From the NCBI RefSeq assembly GCF_007833165.1, contig NZ_VOBQ01000015.1:1-64000 (forward strand): a stretch of 64,000 nucleotides of DNA, in the 5' to 3' direction. A program made the position numbers and the translations under genes. The notes beneath the pieces were generated by a model. It had not been told where the DNA came from. It did no database searches and saw nothing but the letters and a program-made list of their open reading frames with translations. The DNA is from Caenimonas sedimenti. Its GTDB lineage: Bacteria; Pseudomonadota; Gammaproteobacteria; Burkholderiales; Burkholderiaceae_C. Shown here piece after piece: positions 27,923-36,913 of the stretch. Numbering within the stretch: position 1 is the first letter of the stretch; the number at the start of each line of letters is the position of its first letter.

Positions 27923-28714
27923 TCAGCTCAGCTCGTTGCGGTAGTGGTGCGTGTCGGTGCGGTAGAGGCCGCGGCGCAGCTCCATCGGCACGTCGCTGTA
28001 GGTGTAGGAAAGCCGTTCCACGCTCAGGAGCGGTGACCCTTCGGCGACAGCGAGCAGCGCGGCCTGGGCGGCGTCGGCGGCGACGGAGCGGATCTTTTCC
28101 TCGGCCCGCACCATGCGCACGCCGAACTCCAGCTCGAACATCGCGTAGGTGGGCCCCTGGTACGCCGCCATCTGGTCGGCGCTCAGGCCCTTGAAGGCGT
28201 TGCCCGGCAGCCAGAGGTCTTCCAGGATGGTCGGCACGCCGCCGAAAGTGAGCACGCGCCGCACCTGCACCACCGGGTCCCCCGTGCGCAGGGCCAGCGC
28301 GCGCGCGACGTCCGCGCTGGCGCGCAGGCGGCGGCATTCGAGCACTTCGCGTCCGGCCGGGCCTTCGCTGTCACGGTCGCCGCTGTCGGGCACCAGCTTC
28401 AGGAAGCGGTAGCGCACGTGCTGCTCGGCGTGGGTGGCGACGAAGGTGCCTTTGCCCTGGCGCCGAACCACGAGGTTTTCGGCGGCGAGTTCGTCGATGG
28501 CCTTGCGCACGGTGCCCTGGCTCACGCGGAAGCGCGCGGCCAGGTCCATCTCGCTGGGGATGACCTCGCCGGGCTTCCATTCGCCAGCCTGCAGGCTTTG
28601 CAGGATCAGCCCCTTGATCTGCTGGTACAGCGGGCTGAAGGCGGGCGTGGCCTGGGCCTGCGCGTCGGCGGTGCCGGCGCCGTCAGCGCTGTGGGAAGAG
28701 GGCGAAGTAGCCAT
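27923..28714 (-). CDS. GntR-family (HutC subfamily) regulator beside TCA genes
   Basis: The 263-residue protein has a GntR winged helix (PLYQQIKGLILQSLQAGEWKPGEVIPSEMDLAARFRVSQGTVRKAIDEL) and a C-terminal UTRA ligand domain (VVQVRRVLTFGGVPTILEDLWLP through SVERLSYTYSDVPMELRRGLYR). The N-terminal 30 residues are low-complexity. The start ATG 28714 is chosen because earlier in-frame starts give no homologous sequence. It is divergent from mdh and directly upstream of sdhC, so control of mdh and the sdh operon is the simplest reading. An AT-rich palindrome at 28757 is its likely operator. Confidence 0.9.
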   Translation of the reverse strand: MATSPSSHSADGAGTADAQAQATPAFSPLYQQIKGLILQSLQAGEWKPGEVIPSEMDLAARFRVSQGTVRKAIDELAAENLVVRRQGKGTFVATHAEQHVRYRFLKLVPDSGDRDSEGPAGREVLECRRLRASADVARALALRTGDPVVQVRRVLTFGGVPTILEDLWLPGNAFKGLSADQMAAYQGPTYAMFELEFGVRMVRAEEKIRSVAADAAQAALLAVAEGSPLLSVERLSYTYSDVPMELRRGLYRTDTHHYRNELS

Positions 28715-28756
28715 CGGGAGCCGTGGTGTGGGGGCCTTGCAAGTCGGGCAATCATA

Positions 28757-28776
28757 TCTTATATAAGACATAAGAC
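28757..28776. promoter_or_regulatory. AT-rich operator candidate between gntR and mdh
   Basis: TCTTATATAAGA (28757-28768) is a perfect 12-base palindrome and overlaps a direct repeat of ATAAGAC (28763-28769 and 28770-28776). It stands out in GC-rich surroundings, 42 bases upstream of the gntR start and 117 bases before mdh. HutC-type GntR proteins bind such short palindromes. Confidence 0.6.
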
Positions 28777-28893
28777 AAGTTGACCGGTGCGGGTTTTCAC
28801 GAGTACACTTCCGGGCTGTCCAGCAGGGCCCCCGCCGCAGCGCACGCGGCCGCTCGCGACACTGTTTTCGTCCCACTTTTTTCGGAGATTCCC

Positions 28894-29880
28894 ATGAGCA
28901 AGAAGCCCGTCCGCGTCGCCGTCACCGGTGCCGCTGGCCAGATCGGTTACGCCCTGCTGTTCCGCATCGCTTCCGGCGAGATGCTGGGCAAGGACCAGCC
29001 CGTGATCCTGCAGCTGCTCGAAGTGCCGGCCGAAGGCCCGCAGAAAGCGCTCAAGGGCGTGATGATGGAACTCGAGGACTGCGCGTTCCCGCTGCTGGCC
29101 GGCATGGAAGCCCATGGCGACCCGATGACCGCCTTCAAGGACACTGACTACGCTCTGCTTGTGGGTTCCATGCCCCGCAAGGCCGGCATGGAGCGCGCCG
29201 AGCTGCTGTCCATCAACGGCAAGATCTTCATCGGCCAGGGCAAGGCGCTTGACGCCGTGGCCAGCCGCAACGTCAAGGTGCTGGTGGTCGGCAACCCGGC
29301 CAACACCAATGCCTACATCGCGATGAAGAGCGCGCCCGGCCTGCCGCGCGAGAACTTCACCGCCATGCTGCGCCTCGACCACAACCGCGCGCTGTCGCAA
29401 GTGGCCGCCAAGACCGGCACCGCCGTGGCCGACATCGAGAAGCTCACCGTCTGGGGCAACCACTCGCCCACGATGTACGCCGACTACCGCTTCGCCACGG
29501 TCAACGGCAAATCCGTCAAGGACATGATCAACGACCAGGTCTGGAACGCCGACACCTTCCTGCCCACCGTCGGCAAGCGCGGCGCGGCCATCATCGAGGC
29601 GCGCGGCCTCTCGTCCGCCGCTTCCGCCGCCAATGCGGCCATCGACCACATGCGCGACTGGGCCCTGGGCTCCAACGGCAAGTGGGTCACCATGGGCATC
29701 CCGTCCAACGGCGACTACGGCATCCCCAAGGACGTGATGTTCGGCTTCCCCGTCACCACCAAGGACGGCAAGTACGAAGTCGTGAAGGGCCTCGAGATCG
29801 ACGCGTTCAGCCAGGAGCGGATCGACAAGACGCTGAAGGAACTGACCGACGAACAGGCCGGGGTTTCCCACCTGCTCTGA
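28894..29880 (+). CDS. mdh: Malate dehydrogenase
   Basis: Mdh oxidises malate to oxaloacetate with NAD+. The 328-residue protein is of the cytosolic-like type usual in betaproteobacteria. The N-terminal [23 protein letters not shown] binds NAD, the segment [11 protein letters not shown] carries the conserved Asp and Arg, and [11 protein letters not shown] carries the catalytic histidine. ATG 28894 follows CGGAGATT. Its stop shares a base with the next ATG (TGATG), so a CitE-like gene is cotranslated. Confidence 0.97.
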   Translation: MSKKPVRVAVTGAAGQIGYALLFRIASGEMLGKDQPVILQLLEVPAEGPQKALKGVMMELEDCAFPLLAGMEAHGDPMTAFKDTDYALLVGSMPRKAGMERAELLSINGKIFIGQGKALDAVASRNVKVLVVGNPANTNAYIAMKSAPGLPRENFTAMLRLDHNRALSQVAAKTGTAVADIEKLTVWGNHSPTMYADYRFATVNGKSVKDMINDQVWNADTFLPTVGKRGAAIIEARGLSSAASAANAAIDHMRDWALGSNGKWVTMGIPSNGDYGIPKDVMFGFPVTTKDGKYEVVKGLEIDAFSQERIDKTLKELTDEQAGVSHLL

Positions 29881-30872
29881 TGGCCAGCCATCCCCGCGAC
29901 ATCCTGCTGGGCGCCCAGGCGCAGACCGGGTTCCTGCCCGTCTGCGACCACTACAGCGGCGTCGAGGCGCGGATGCGCAAGAGCCTGCAGCTGCAGGCCG
30001 AGCTGATGCAGGAATTCGGGGCTTGCGTGTTCGACGTCAGCCTCGATTGCGAAGACGGCGCCCCGGTCGGCGGCGAGGCGGAGCACGCCGCGCTGGTGAC
30101 CGAGCTGGCCCTGAACGCGGAGCCCGGCGCGCGCGTGGCGGTGCGGGTGCATGCGGTGGACCACCCGGCTTTCGAAGCCGACATCGCCACCATCGCCGGC
30201 AAGGCCGGCCACCGGCTCGCGCACATCATGGTCCCCAAGGCGGAGTCGCCCGCCGACATCGAACGCGCCGTGCGCGCCATCGATGCCGCCGGCGCGACGC
30301 AGCTGGCCGTGCACGCGCTCATCGAGTCGCCGGCGGCGGTGCATCGGGCCTTCGACATCGCCGCGCATCCGCGGTTGCAGTCGCTCAGCTTCGGGCTGAT
30401 GGATTTCGTGTCCGCGCATGGTGGAGCGATCCCCTCGGCCGGCATGGGCGTCGAGGGCCAGTTCCAGCACCCGCTGGTGGTACGCGCGAAGCTGGAGATC
30501 GCTTCGGCCTGCCACGCGCACGGCAAGGTGCCCTCGCATGGCGTGGTGACCGAGTTCAAGGACCGGCCCGCCTTCCTGGCCGCGGCGACGAAAGCCGCGA
30601 ACGACTACGGCTACACGCGGATGTGGAGCATCCACCCGGACCAGATCCGGCCCATCCTGCAAGCCTTCGCGCCGACGGCGCACGAGATCGAGACGGCGGC
30701 GAGCATCCTGCTGGCGGCCGCGCAGGCCGACTGGGCACCCATCAGCCACGGCGGCAAGCTGGAGGACCGGGCAAGTTACCGCTACTACTGGCAGGTGCTG
30801 CAGAGGGCGCACCAGACCGGGAGGCCGCTGCCCAACGAAGTGCAGGAATGGTTCGCCGTCCTGCGTCCATGA
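29880..30872 (+). CDS. CitE-like CoA-ester lyase (HpcH/HpaI aldolase family)
   Basis: The 330-residue TIM-barrel protein belongs to the CitE/malyl-CoA lyase group, which cleave or hydrolyse 3-hydroxyacyl-CoA esters such as malyl-CoA or citramalyl-CoA with Mg2+. DVSLDCEDGAPVG (near residue 47) and HALIESPAAVHRAF carry the metal-binding acids, and SFGLMDFVSAHGG is typical. CitD and CitF, needed for citrate lyase, are absent. Translation is coupled to mdh (TGATG) and to the next gene (ATGA). The true substrate is unknown. Confidence 0.87.
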   Translation: MASHPRDILLGAQAQTGFLPVCDHYSGVEARMRKSLQLQAELMQEFGACVFDVSLDCEDGAPVGGEAEHAALVTELALNAEPGARVAVRVHAVDHPAFEADIATIAGKAGHRLAHIMVPKAESPADIERAVRAIDAAGATQLAVHALIESPAAVHRAFDIAAHPRLQSLSFGLMDFVSAHGGAIPSAGMGVEGQFQHPLVVRAKLEIASACHAHGKVPSHGVVTEFKDRPAFLAAATKAANDYGYTRMWSIHPDQIRPILQAFAPTAHEIETAASILLAAAQADWAPISHGGKLEDRASYRYYWQVLQRAHQTGRPLPNEVQEWFAVLRP

Positions 30873-31645
30873 AGTACCGGAGACAAGACACTTTGAAAGC
30901 CCTCGCCATTTCGCTGTTGCTGATCACCGCCCCGGCGCTCGCGCTGGCGCAGACCGCCACGAAGCCCGCGGCCAAACCGGCCGCCAAGGCGGCCGCGAGC
31001 AAACCGGCCGCCAGACCCGCGGCGGCCAAGCCCGCTGCCACCCCGAAACTGGCGCCCGCCGCCCAGAAAGCGGTGGAAGAAGCCACGCCGCTTGAGGAAG
31101 CCGACCCCACCATCAAGCTGACCGAGGGCGATCTTGAAGTCGCCCGCCGTGTCTACGTCGGCGAGATCCCCTGCGAACTGGGCGCCAGCGTGAAGATCAC
31201 GCCGCTCAAGCGCGAGGGCTTCTTCCTGGTGCAGACCGGCCGCAACCGCTTCCGCATGCACCCGGTGGAAAGCCGCACCGGAGCGATCCGGCTGGAAGAC
31301 CCCGTCCGTGGCGCCATGTGGCTGCAGCTGGGCAACAAGTCGATGCTCATGAGCCAGAAGCTCGGCCAGCGCCTGGCGGACGAATGCCAGAGCCCGGACC
31401 AGGTGACCTTCACCGAAGCGATGAAGAGCCGGCCGGCCGTCAACATCCTCGAAGCGACACCGGCCGCGCGGCCCGCGTCCGCGCCGATCCAACCGGCCGA
31501 ATCCCTGGTGCCCGGCACGACCTCCCCGCCGGGCAACACGCCCGTGGTGCCCACGCCGGCCGGCACCACGCCCGTCGCCCCCGCGCCCGCTGCCACGCCA
31601 GGCACCGCCACGGCGCCCATGCCGGCGGCCAGCCGGGCCCAATAA
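30869..31645 (+). CDS. Secreted protein with Ala/Pro/Lys-rich N terminus, function unknown
   Basis: The 258-residue protein has a Sec signal peptide (LKALAISLLLITAPALALA, cleavage near residue 27), then a KPAAKPAAK-type low-complexity stretch to about residue 70. A compact conserved core follows (LEVARRVYVGEIPCELGASV, LVQTGRNRFRMHPVESRTGAIRLED). The tail from about 200 is rich in proline, alanine and threonine. The core may bind the cell wall or a partner. It overlaps the CitE-like stop as ATGA and lies 33 bases before acnB, so it is probably cotranscribed with TCA genes. Confidence 0.8.
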   Translation: MKYRRQDTLKALAISLLLITAPALALAQTATKPAAKPAAKAAASKPAARPAAAKPAATPKLAPAAQKAVEEATPLEEADPTIKLTEGDLEVARRVYVGEIPCELGASVKITPLKREGFFLVQTGRNRFRMHPVESRTGAIRLEDPVRGAMWLQLGNKSMLMSQKLGQRLADECQSPDQVTFTEAMKSRPAVNILEATPAARPASAPIQPAESLVPGTTSPPGNTPVVPTPAGTTPVAPAPAATPGTATAPMPAASRAQ

Positions 31646-31678
31646 ATGCATCGCCCCCTGAATTGAACGGAGAAGACC

Positions 31679-34270
31679 ATGTTGCAAGCCTACGTTGAAC
31701 ACGTTGCCGAGCGCGCCGCCATCGGCATCCCGCCGCTCCCCCTGACGGCCAAGCAGACCGCCGACCTGATCGAGCTGCTGAAGGCCGCGCCTGCCAGCGA
31801 AGACGGCTTCCTGCTCGACCTGCTGACCAACCGGGTGCCGCCCGGCGTGGACGACGCCGCCAAGGTCAAGGCGAGCTTCCTGTCCGCCGTCGCCCATGGC
31901 GACCTCGCGGTGCCGGCGCTGTCGCGCGCCAAGGCGACGGAGCTGCTGGGCACCATGGTCGGCGGCTACAACGTCAAGCCGCTGATCGACCTGCTGGACG
32001 ACACCGAAGTCGCCGCGGTAGCCGCCGCGGGCCTGAAAAAGACGCTGCTGATGTTCGACTTCTTCCACGACGTCGCCGAGAAGGCCAAGGCCAACAACGC
32101 GTTCGCCAAGGAGGTGATCCAGAGCTGGGCCGAGGCCGAGTGGTTCACCACCCGCCCCGAAGTCCCGCAGAAGATCACGGTCACGGTATTCAAGGTGCCC
32201 GGAGAGACCAACACCGACGACCTGTCCCCCGCACCCGACGCCTGGTCGCGCCCCGACATCCCGCTGCACGCGGTGGCGATGCTGAAGAACACGCGCGCCG
32301 GCGCGCCGTTCACGCCCGACGAAGATGGCAAGCGCGGCCCGTTGAAGCTGATGGAGGAACTGAAGGCCAAGGGCCACCAGGTGGCCTACGTCGGTGACGT
32401 GGTCGGCACCGGTTCGTCGCGCAAGTCCGCGACCAACAGCGTCATCTGGCACACCGGCCAGGACATCCCCTTCGTGCCGAACAAGCGCTTCGGCGGCGTC
32501 ACTCTGGGCGGCAAGATCGCTCCCATCTTCTTCAACACGCAGGAAGACTCGGGCGCGCTGCCGATCGAAGTCGATGTCGCCAAGCTCGAGATGGGCGACG
32601 TCATCGACATCCTGCCGTACGAAGGCACGCTGCAGAGGGGCGGCGAGGTCATCGAGCGCTTCCAGCTGAAGAACGACATCCTGTTCGACGAAGTGCGCGC
32701 CGGTGGCCGCATCAACCTGATCATCGGCCGCTCGCTCACCGCCAAGGCCCGCGAGTTCCTGGGCCTGCCGGCCTCCACGGTGTTCCGCCTGCCGAAGCCG
32801 ACCGTCGATTCCGGCAAGGGCTTCACGCTGGCGCAGAAGATGGTCGGCCGCGCCTGCGGCCTGCCGGAAGGCAAGGGCGTGCGCCCGGGCACCTATTGCG
32901 AGCCGAAGATGACGACCGTCGGCAGCCAGGACACCACCGGCCCCATGACCCGCGACGAACTGAAGGACCTGGCCTGCCTGGGCTTCTCGTCCGACCTGGT
33001 CATGCAATCGTTCTGCCACACGGCAGCCTATCCGAAGCCGGTGGACGTGAAGACGCACCGCGAGCTGCCGGCGTTCATCAGCAACCGCGGCGGCGTTTCG
33101 CTGCGCCCGGGCGACGGCGTGATCCACAGCTGGCTGAACCGCCTGCTGCTGCCTGACACCGTGGGCACCGGTGGCGACAGCCACACGCGCTTCCCGATCG
33201 GCATCAGCTTCCCGGCCGGTTCCGGCCTGGTCGCTTTCGCGGCCGCCACCGGCGTGATGCCGCTGGACATGCCCGAATCCGTGCTGGTGCGCTTCAAGGG
33301 CGAGATGCAGCCCGGCATCACCCTGCGCGACCTGGTGCACGCCATTCCCTACTACGCGATGAAGCAGGGCCTGCTGACGGTCGCCAAGCAGGGCAAGGTC
33401 AACGTGTTCTCCGGCCGCATCCTCGAGATCGAGGGCCTGCCGGACTTGAAGGTCGAACAGGCGTTCGAACTGTCCGACGCCTCCGCCGAACGCTCCGCCG
33501 CCGGCTGCACGGTCAAGCTGAACCCCGCGCCGATCAGCGAGTACCTCACCAGCAACATCGTGCTGATGAAGAACATGATCGCCGAGGGCTACCAGGACAA
33601 GCGCACGCTGGAGCGCCGCATCCAGGCTGTGCAAGCCTGGCTGGACAACCCGCGCCTGCTCGATGGCGACGCCGATGCCGAATACGCTGCCGTGATCGAC
33701 ATCGATCTGGCCGGCATCACCGAGCCGCTGCTGTGCTGCCCGAACGACCCGGACGACGTCAAGCCGCTGTCGCTGGTGCAGGACACGAAGATCGACGAGG
33801 TCTTCATCGGTTCGTGCATGACCAACATCGGCCACTTCCGCGCGGCTTCCACGCTGCTCGAAGGCAAGCGCGACATCCCGGTCAAGCTGTGGGTGGCCCC
33901 GCCGACCCGCATGGATGCAGAGCAGCTGACGAAAGAAGGCCACTACGCCAACTTCGGCGGCGCCGGCGCGCGCACCGAGATGCCCGGCTGCAGCCTGTGC
34001 ATGGGCAACCAGGCGCAGGTGAAGGAGGGCGCGACGGTGGTTTCGACCTCCACCCGCAACTTCCCGAACCGCCTGGGCAAGAACACCAACGTGTTCCTGG
34101 CGTCGGCGGAACTTGCCGCGATCGCGTCCAAGCTGGGACGCATTCCCACGGTGGCCGAGTATCACGCCGACATGGGCGTGATCAACAAGGACGGTGACAA
34201 GGTCTACCGCTACCTGAACTTCGACCAGATCGAGGAATACGCTCAGGTGGCGAGCGAAGTCGCGGCCTGA
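31679..34270 (+). CDS. acnB: Aconitate hydratase B
   Basis: AcnB interconverts citrate and isocitrate with a [4Fe-4S] cluster. The 863-residue protein has the AcnB order: an N-terminal HEAT-like domain (residues 1-160), the swivel domain ([18 protein letters not shown]) and then the catalytic domains. Cluster cysteines are in [12 protein letters not shown] and [16 protein letters not shown] 31679 follows ACGGAGAAG. The gene is followed by a strong bidirectional terminator. A second, unrelated-type aconitase (acnA) is 7.4 kb to the right. Confidence 0.97.
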   Translation: MLQAYVEHVAERAAIGIPPLPLTAKQTADLIELLKAAPASEDGFLLDLLTNRVPPGVDDAAKVKASFLSAVAHGDLAVPALSRAKATELLGTMVGGYNVKPLIDLLDDTEVAAVAAAGLKKTLLMFDFFHDVAEKAKANNAFAKEVIQSWAEAEWFTTRPEVPQKITVTVFKVPGETNTDDLSPAPDAWSRPDIPLHAVAMLKNTRAGAPFTPDEDGKRGPLKLMEELKAKGHQVAYVGDVVGTGSSRKSATNSVIWHTGQDIPFVPNKRFGGVTLGGKIAPIFFNTQEDSGALPIEVDVAKLEMGDVIDILPYEGTLQRGGEVIERFQLKNDILFDEVRAGGRINLIIGRSLTAKAREFLGLPASTVFRLPKPTVDSGKGFTLAQKMVGRACGLPEGKGVRPGTYCEPKMTTVGSQDTTGPMTRDELKDLACLGFSSDLVMQSFCHTAAYPKPVDVKTHRELPAFISNRGGVSLRPGDGVIHSWLNRLLLPDTVGTGGDSHTRFPIGISFPAGSGLVAFAAATGVMPLDMPESVLVRFKGEMQPGITLRDLVHAIPYYAMKQGLLTVAKQGKVNVFSGRILEIEGLPDLKVEQAFELSDASAERSAAGCTVKLNPAPISEYLTSNIVLMKNMIAEGYQDKRTLERRIQAVQAWLDNPRLLDGDADAEYAAVIDIDLAGITEPLLCCPNDPDDVKPLSLVQDTKIDEVFIGSCMTNIGHFRAASTLLEGKRDIPVKLWVAPPTRMDAEQLTKEGHYANFGGAGARTEMPGCSLCMGNQAQVKEGATVVSTSTRNFPNRLGKNTNVFLASAELAAIASKLGRIPTVAEYHADMGVINKDGDKVYRYLNFDQIEEYAQVASEVAA

Positions 34271-34287
34271 AGCCAGCGCCTCGCGCA

Positions 34288-34320
34288 TGAAAAAAGCGGC
34301 CCGTGAGGGCCGCTTTTTTC
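34288..34320. terminator. Bidirectional rho-independent terminator between acnB and glycine-rich gene
   Basis: AAAAAAGCGGCCC-GTGA-GGGCCGCTTTTTT is a near-perfect hairpin with A and T tracts on both sides. It serves acnB on plus and the convergent glycine-rich gene on minus. Confidence 0.9.
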
Positions 34321-34338
34321 GTTGGGGCTTTCAGACCC

Positions 34339-35928
34339 TCAGTTGCGGTCGGCACGCGCCGGACGGATGGCCGAGGGGCCGCTCGCCACGGTGGAGCCGG
34401 AGCCGCCGCTGGTCCCGCCCATCGCGGTGCTGCCGCCGGTGGACCCGGAGCCCGAACCCCCGAGGTTGCTGCCCATCAGGCCCTGCGTGCCGCTGGAGCC
34501 GGCACCCAAGGCGGTGGAACCACCGCTGCCACCGGCGATCGTGCCGCTGCTTCCGGCCGCCAGGCCCGAGCCGGTGGTGACGCCCACCGTGCCGGCCGTG
34601 CCAGCGCCCGTCGTGACACCCGTCGTGCCGCCAGCAGTGGTCCCGGCCGTTCCGACGGCACCGGTGCTGCCGACCGTGCCGGTCGTGCCAACCGAGCCAG
34701 TCGTGCCCACCGAGCCGGTCGTGCCCACGGAGCCAGTCGAGCCGACAGAGCCGGTCGTACCGACAGAGCCGGTCGTACCCACGGAGCCGCCGACGCCCAC
34801 GGAGCCACTGCCGCCGACCGTGGCCGAACCGCCCGCGTTGCCAGCCGTCGACGCATTCGGGCCGTTGCCCTGGTTGCCCGGGCCGGTATTGCCGACGCCG
34901 TTGCCGCTGTTGCCCGTGCCGACGTTCGCGCCGCCGTTCGCGCTGCCACCAGCGCTCACGCCGCCGGCGACACCGCCGCCGCCGACGGAACCGGAGACGC
35001 CGCCGGTGCCGCTGCCACCCGCGCTCACGCCGCCGCCGCCCACGGATCCGGAGACACCGCCGGCAGCATTGCCGGCCGTGGTGGCGTTCGGGCCGTCACC
35101 CTGGTTGCCCAGGCCGGTGTTGCCCACGCCGTTGCCGCTGTTGCCGGTGCCGACGTTGGCACCGCCATTGCCTCCGGCGTTGCCTGCGGGCGCGCCGCCC
35201 GCGCCGCCACCGTTCGCGCTGGCGCTGGTGCCCGCGCTCGCGCCGGCGCTGCCGGAGCCGCCCGCGCTGGCGCTGGAGCCGCCGGCGCCGACACCGGCGC
35301 TGCCGCCCGCGGTGCCGGACCCGCCTGCACTGGCGCTCGCGCCACCGGAACCCACGCCCGCGCTGCCGCTGCCGCCGGCACTGCCCGATCCGCCCGCGCT
35401 GGCACTGGCGCCGCCGGAGCCCACGCCCGCGCTGCCGCTGCCGCCGGCACTGCCCGAGCCGCCCGCGCTGGCACTGGCGCCGCCGGAACCCACGCCGCTG
35501 CCACCGGCACTGCCGGAGCCACCTGCGCTGGCGCTGGCACCGCTGCCGCCGCCATTGCCGCCGCCATTGCCGCCGGCGTTGCCACCCGCGTTACCGCCAG
35601 CACTGGCGCTCGCGCCACCGTTGCCGCCGCCGTTGCCGCCGCCGTTGCCGCCGCCGTTGCCGGAGGCACCAGCGCTCGCGGAGCCACCTGCGCCGACGCC
35701 CACGCCGACCCCGCCCGCGCTGGCGCCCACGCCGGCGCTGCCGGAGCCGCCCGCACTGCCGGAGGCACCGCCCCCGCCGCCGCCCACGCCGGCGCTGGCG
35801 CCGACACCCACGCCGGCGGAGCCGGCCGCGCCGCCGTCACCGCTGCCTTGGGCCCAGGTCACGCCGAGCGCGCCGGCCATCGCCATGGCCAGCAGGCTCA
35901 GCTGGAATTTGCTTGTCTTCGATTTCAT
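34339..35928 (-). CDS. Large secreted glycine-rich repeat protein
   Basis: The 529-residue protein begins with a signal peptide (SKFQLSLLAMAMAGALGVTWA, cleaved near residue 26). The rest is almost only Gly, Ser, Ala, Val, Thr and Asn. The repeats occur in blocks: GGSGSAGVGSGGASASA units, GGGNGG units, two copies of a NxGxGNxGxGNQGxGPN segment, and a run of about six SVGTTG units. There are no cysteines or catalytic motifs. The C terminus ends in ADRN after a charged PSAIRPAR. The smaller gene downstream is a paralog with the same signal sequence. The long plus-strand open frames over this region are composition artefacts. A surface, matrix or stress-related structural role is a guess. Confidence 0.8.
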   Translation of the reverse strand: MKSKTSKFQLSLLAMAMAGALGVTWAQGSGDGGAAGSAGVGVGASAGVGGGGGGASGSAGGSGSAGVGASAGGVGVGVGAGGSASAGASGNGGGNGGGNGGGNGGASASAGGNAGGNAGGNGGGNGGGSGASASAGGSGSAGGSGVGSGGASASAGGSGSAGGSGSAGVGSGGASASAGGSGSAGGSGSAGVGSGGASASAGGSGTAGGSAGVGAGGSSASAGGSGSAGASAGTSASANGGGAGGAPAGNAGGNGGANVGTGNSGNGVGNTGLGNQGDGPNATTAGNAAGGVSGSVGGGGVSAGGSGTGGVSGSVGGGGVAGGVSAGGSANGGANVGTGNSGNGVGNTGPGNQGNGPNASTAGNAGGSATVGGSGSVGVGGSVGTTGSVGTTGSVGSTGSVGTTGSVGTTGSVGTTGTVGSTGAVGTAGTTAGGTTGVTTGAGTAGTVGVTTGSGLAAGSSGTIAGGSGGSTALGAGSSGTQGLMGSNLGGSGSGSTGGSTAMGGTSGGSGSTVASGPSAIRPARADRN

Positions 35929-36073
35929 GAAAGGCTCCCTTGAACGTCTGAGGATGTGAAGACCCGCTGTGATGTGAAAGCAGTGGGCCGGTGAGGTAAC
36001 GACATCGTGCGAATGTGTGCGCGTGTGGAGCGTCGTCCCCTCGCGCGCTGCGATGTGCGACCGCGCCGACATG

Positions 36074-36098
36074 CAAAAAGCGGCCCGGAGGCCGCTTG
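36074..36098 (-). terminator. Rho-independent terminator after small glycine-rich gene
   Basis: On minus, AAGCGGCCTCCGGGCCGCTT is followed by TTT, 19 bases after the stop of the 186-residue gene, so the two glycine-rich genes are likely transcribed separately. Confidence 0.75.
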
Positions 36099-36116
36099 GT
36101 CGTGGCAGGCGCTGGC

Positions 36117-36677
36117 TCAGCGCAGTGCGCCGTTGCGTTGCAGAGCCATGCTCTGCGCGCGGCTGAGCGGCGACTGCAGCATGCTGTTCGACATGCCGGG
36201 ATTCGCCAGGCTGTTCGCCGCGCCTTGGGTGCCCGCGCCGCCTTGCGCGCCGACGTTCCCCATGGCGCCGACGTTGCCCGTTGTGCTGGCGTTGCCCGTC
36301 GTGCCAACGTTGCCGGTGGCGCCCACGCTGTTCGTCGCGCCCAAGCTGCCACTTGCATTGGTGTTGCCGGCGGCGCCACTGCTGCTGGAGGTGACACCCA
36401 GGCCGCCACTGGAGCCACTGCCGGCCGCGCCAGTGCCAGTGCCCGCGGTGCCGCCACTCGTGCCCGCATTGCTGGAAGAACTGCCACCCGCGGAGCCGGT
36501 GGTGCCGGCACTTGCACCCACGCCGCTGGCACCCGCACTGGCCCCGACGCCCCCGGCGCCCACGCCCGTGCCGGAGGCACCGGCCGCGCCGCCGACCTGG
36601 GCTCCGGCGGTGCCCAGCGCACCAGCCAGGGTGAATGCGAGCAGGCTCAACTGCAATTTGCTGGATCTCGATTTCAT
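36117..36677 (-). CDS. Small secreted glycine-rich repeat protein (paralog)
   Basis: The 186-residue protein starts with a signal peptide (SRSSKLQLSLLAFTLAGALG) nearly the same as in the 529-residue neighbour. It then has a Gly/Ser/Ala/Val body with TGNVGTTGNASTTGNVGAMG-type units. Unlike the larger paralog, it ends in a non-repetitive segment (NSLANPGMSNSMLQSPLSRAQSMALQRNGALR) that looks like a conserved C-terminal tag. The start is ATG 36677. The two genes are tandem on minus, separated by a terminator, and probably arose by duplication. Confidence 0.78.
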   Translation of the reverse strand: MKSRSSKLQLSLLAFTLAGALGTAGAQVGGAAGASGTGVGAGGVGASAGASGVGASAGTTGSAGGSSSSNAGTSGGTAGTGTGAAGSGSSGGLGVTSSSSGAAGNTNASGSLGATNSVGATGNVGTTGNASTTGNVGAMGNVGAQGGAGTQGAANSLANPGMSNSMLQSPLSRAQSMALQRNGALR

Positions 36678-36913
36678 GTGAACTCCTGAAGCGATGGATG
36701 GAGAGGAGCGCCAGGACGGGCCGGCGCTTCCTCGAATGGTGGGGGCCGAGGGCAGTGCCGGCGTCGGCGCCACGCGCTCACGTTTGTGCGATCTCTCCGA
36801 CAGCCGCCCGGCAAGCCCTGCCATTGTTGCCTGCTGTGCTATTCAAATCAGAGCACACGGGAAGACGGCACAACAGTTAGCATCGCCCCACCGTATCGAC
36901 GAGGTTTGTCCCC

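Noticed and set aside
30785..34288. Minus-strand open frame of 1167 codons
   Set aside because: It is the antisense of acnB and two upstream genes. The plus-strand reading gives complete known proteins.
34400..35900. Repeated DNA in the glycine-rich gene as CRISPR or satellite
   Set aside because: The periodicity follows codons and amino-acid repeats, and there are no uniform repeats with unique spacers.
34303..35959. Two plus-strand frames of about 545 codons rich in Pro/Ala or Ala/Gly
   Set aside because: They mirror the repeats of the minus-strand glycine-rich gene. Only the minus frame has a signal peptide and a paralog with the same start.
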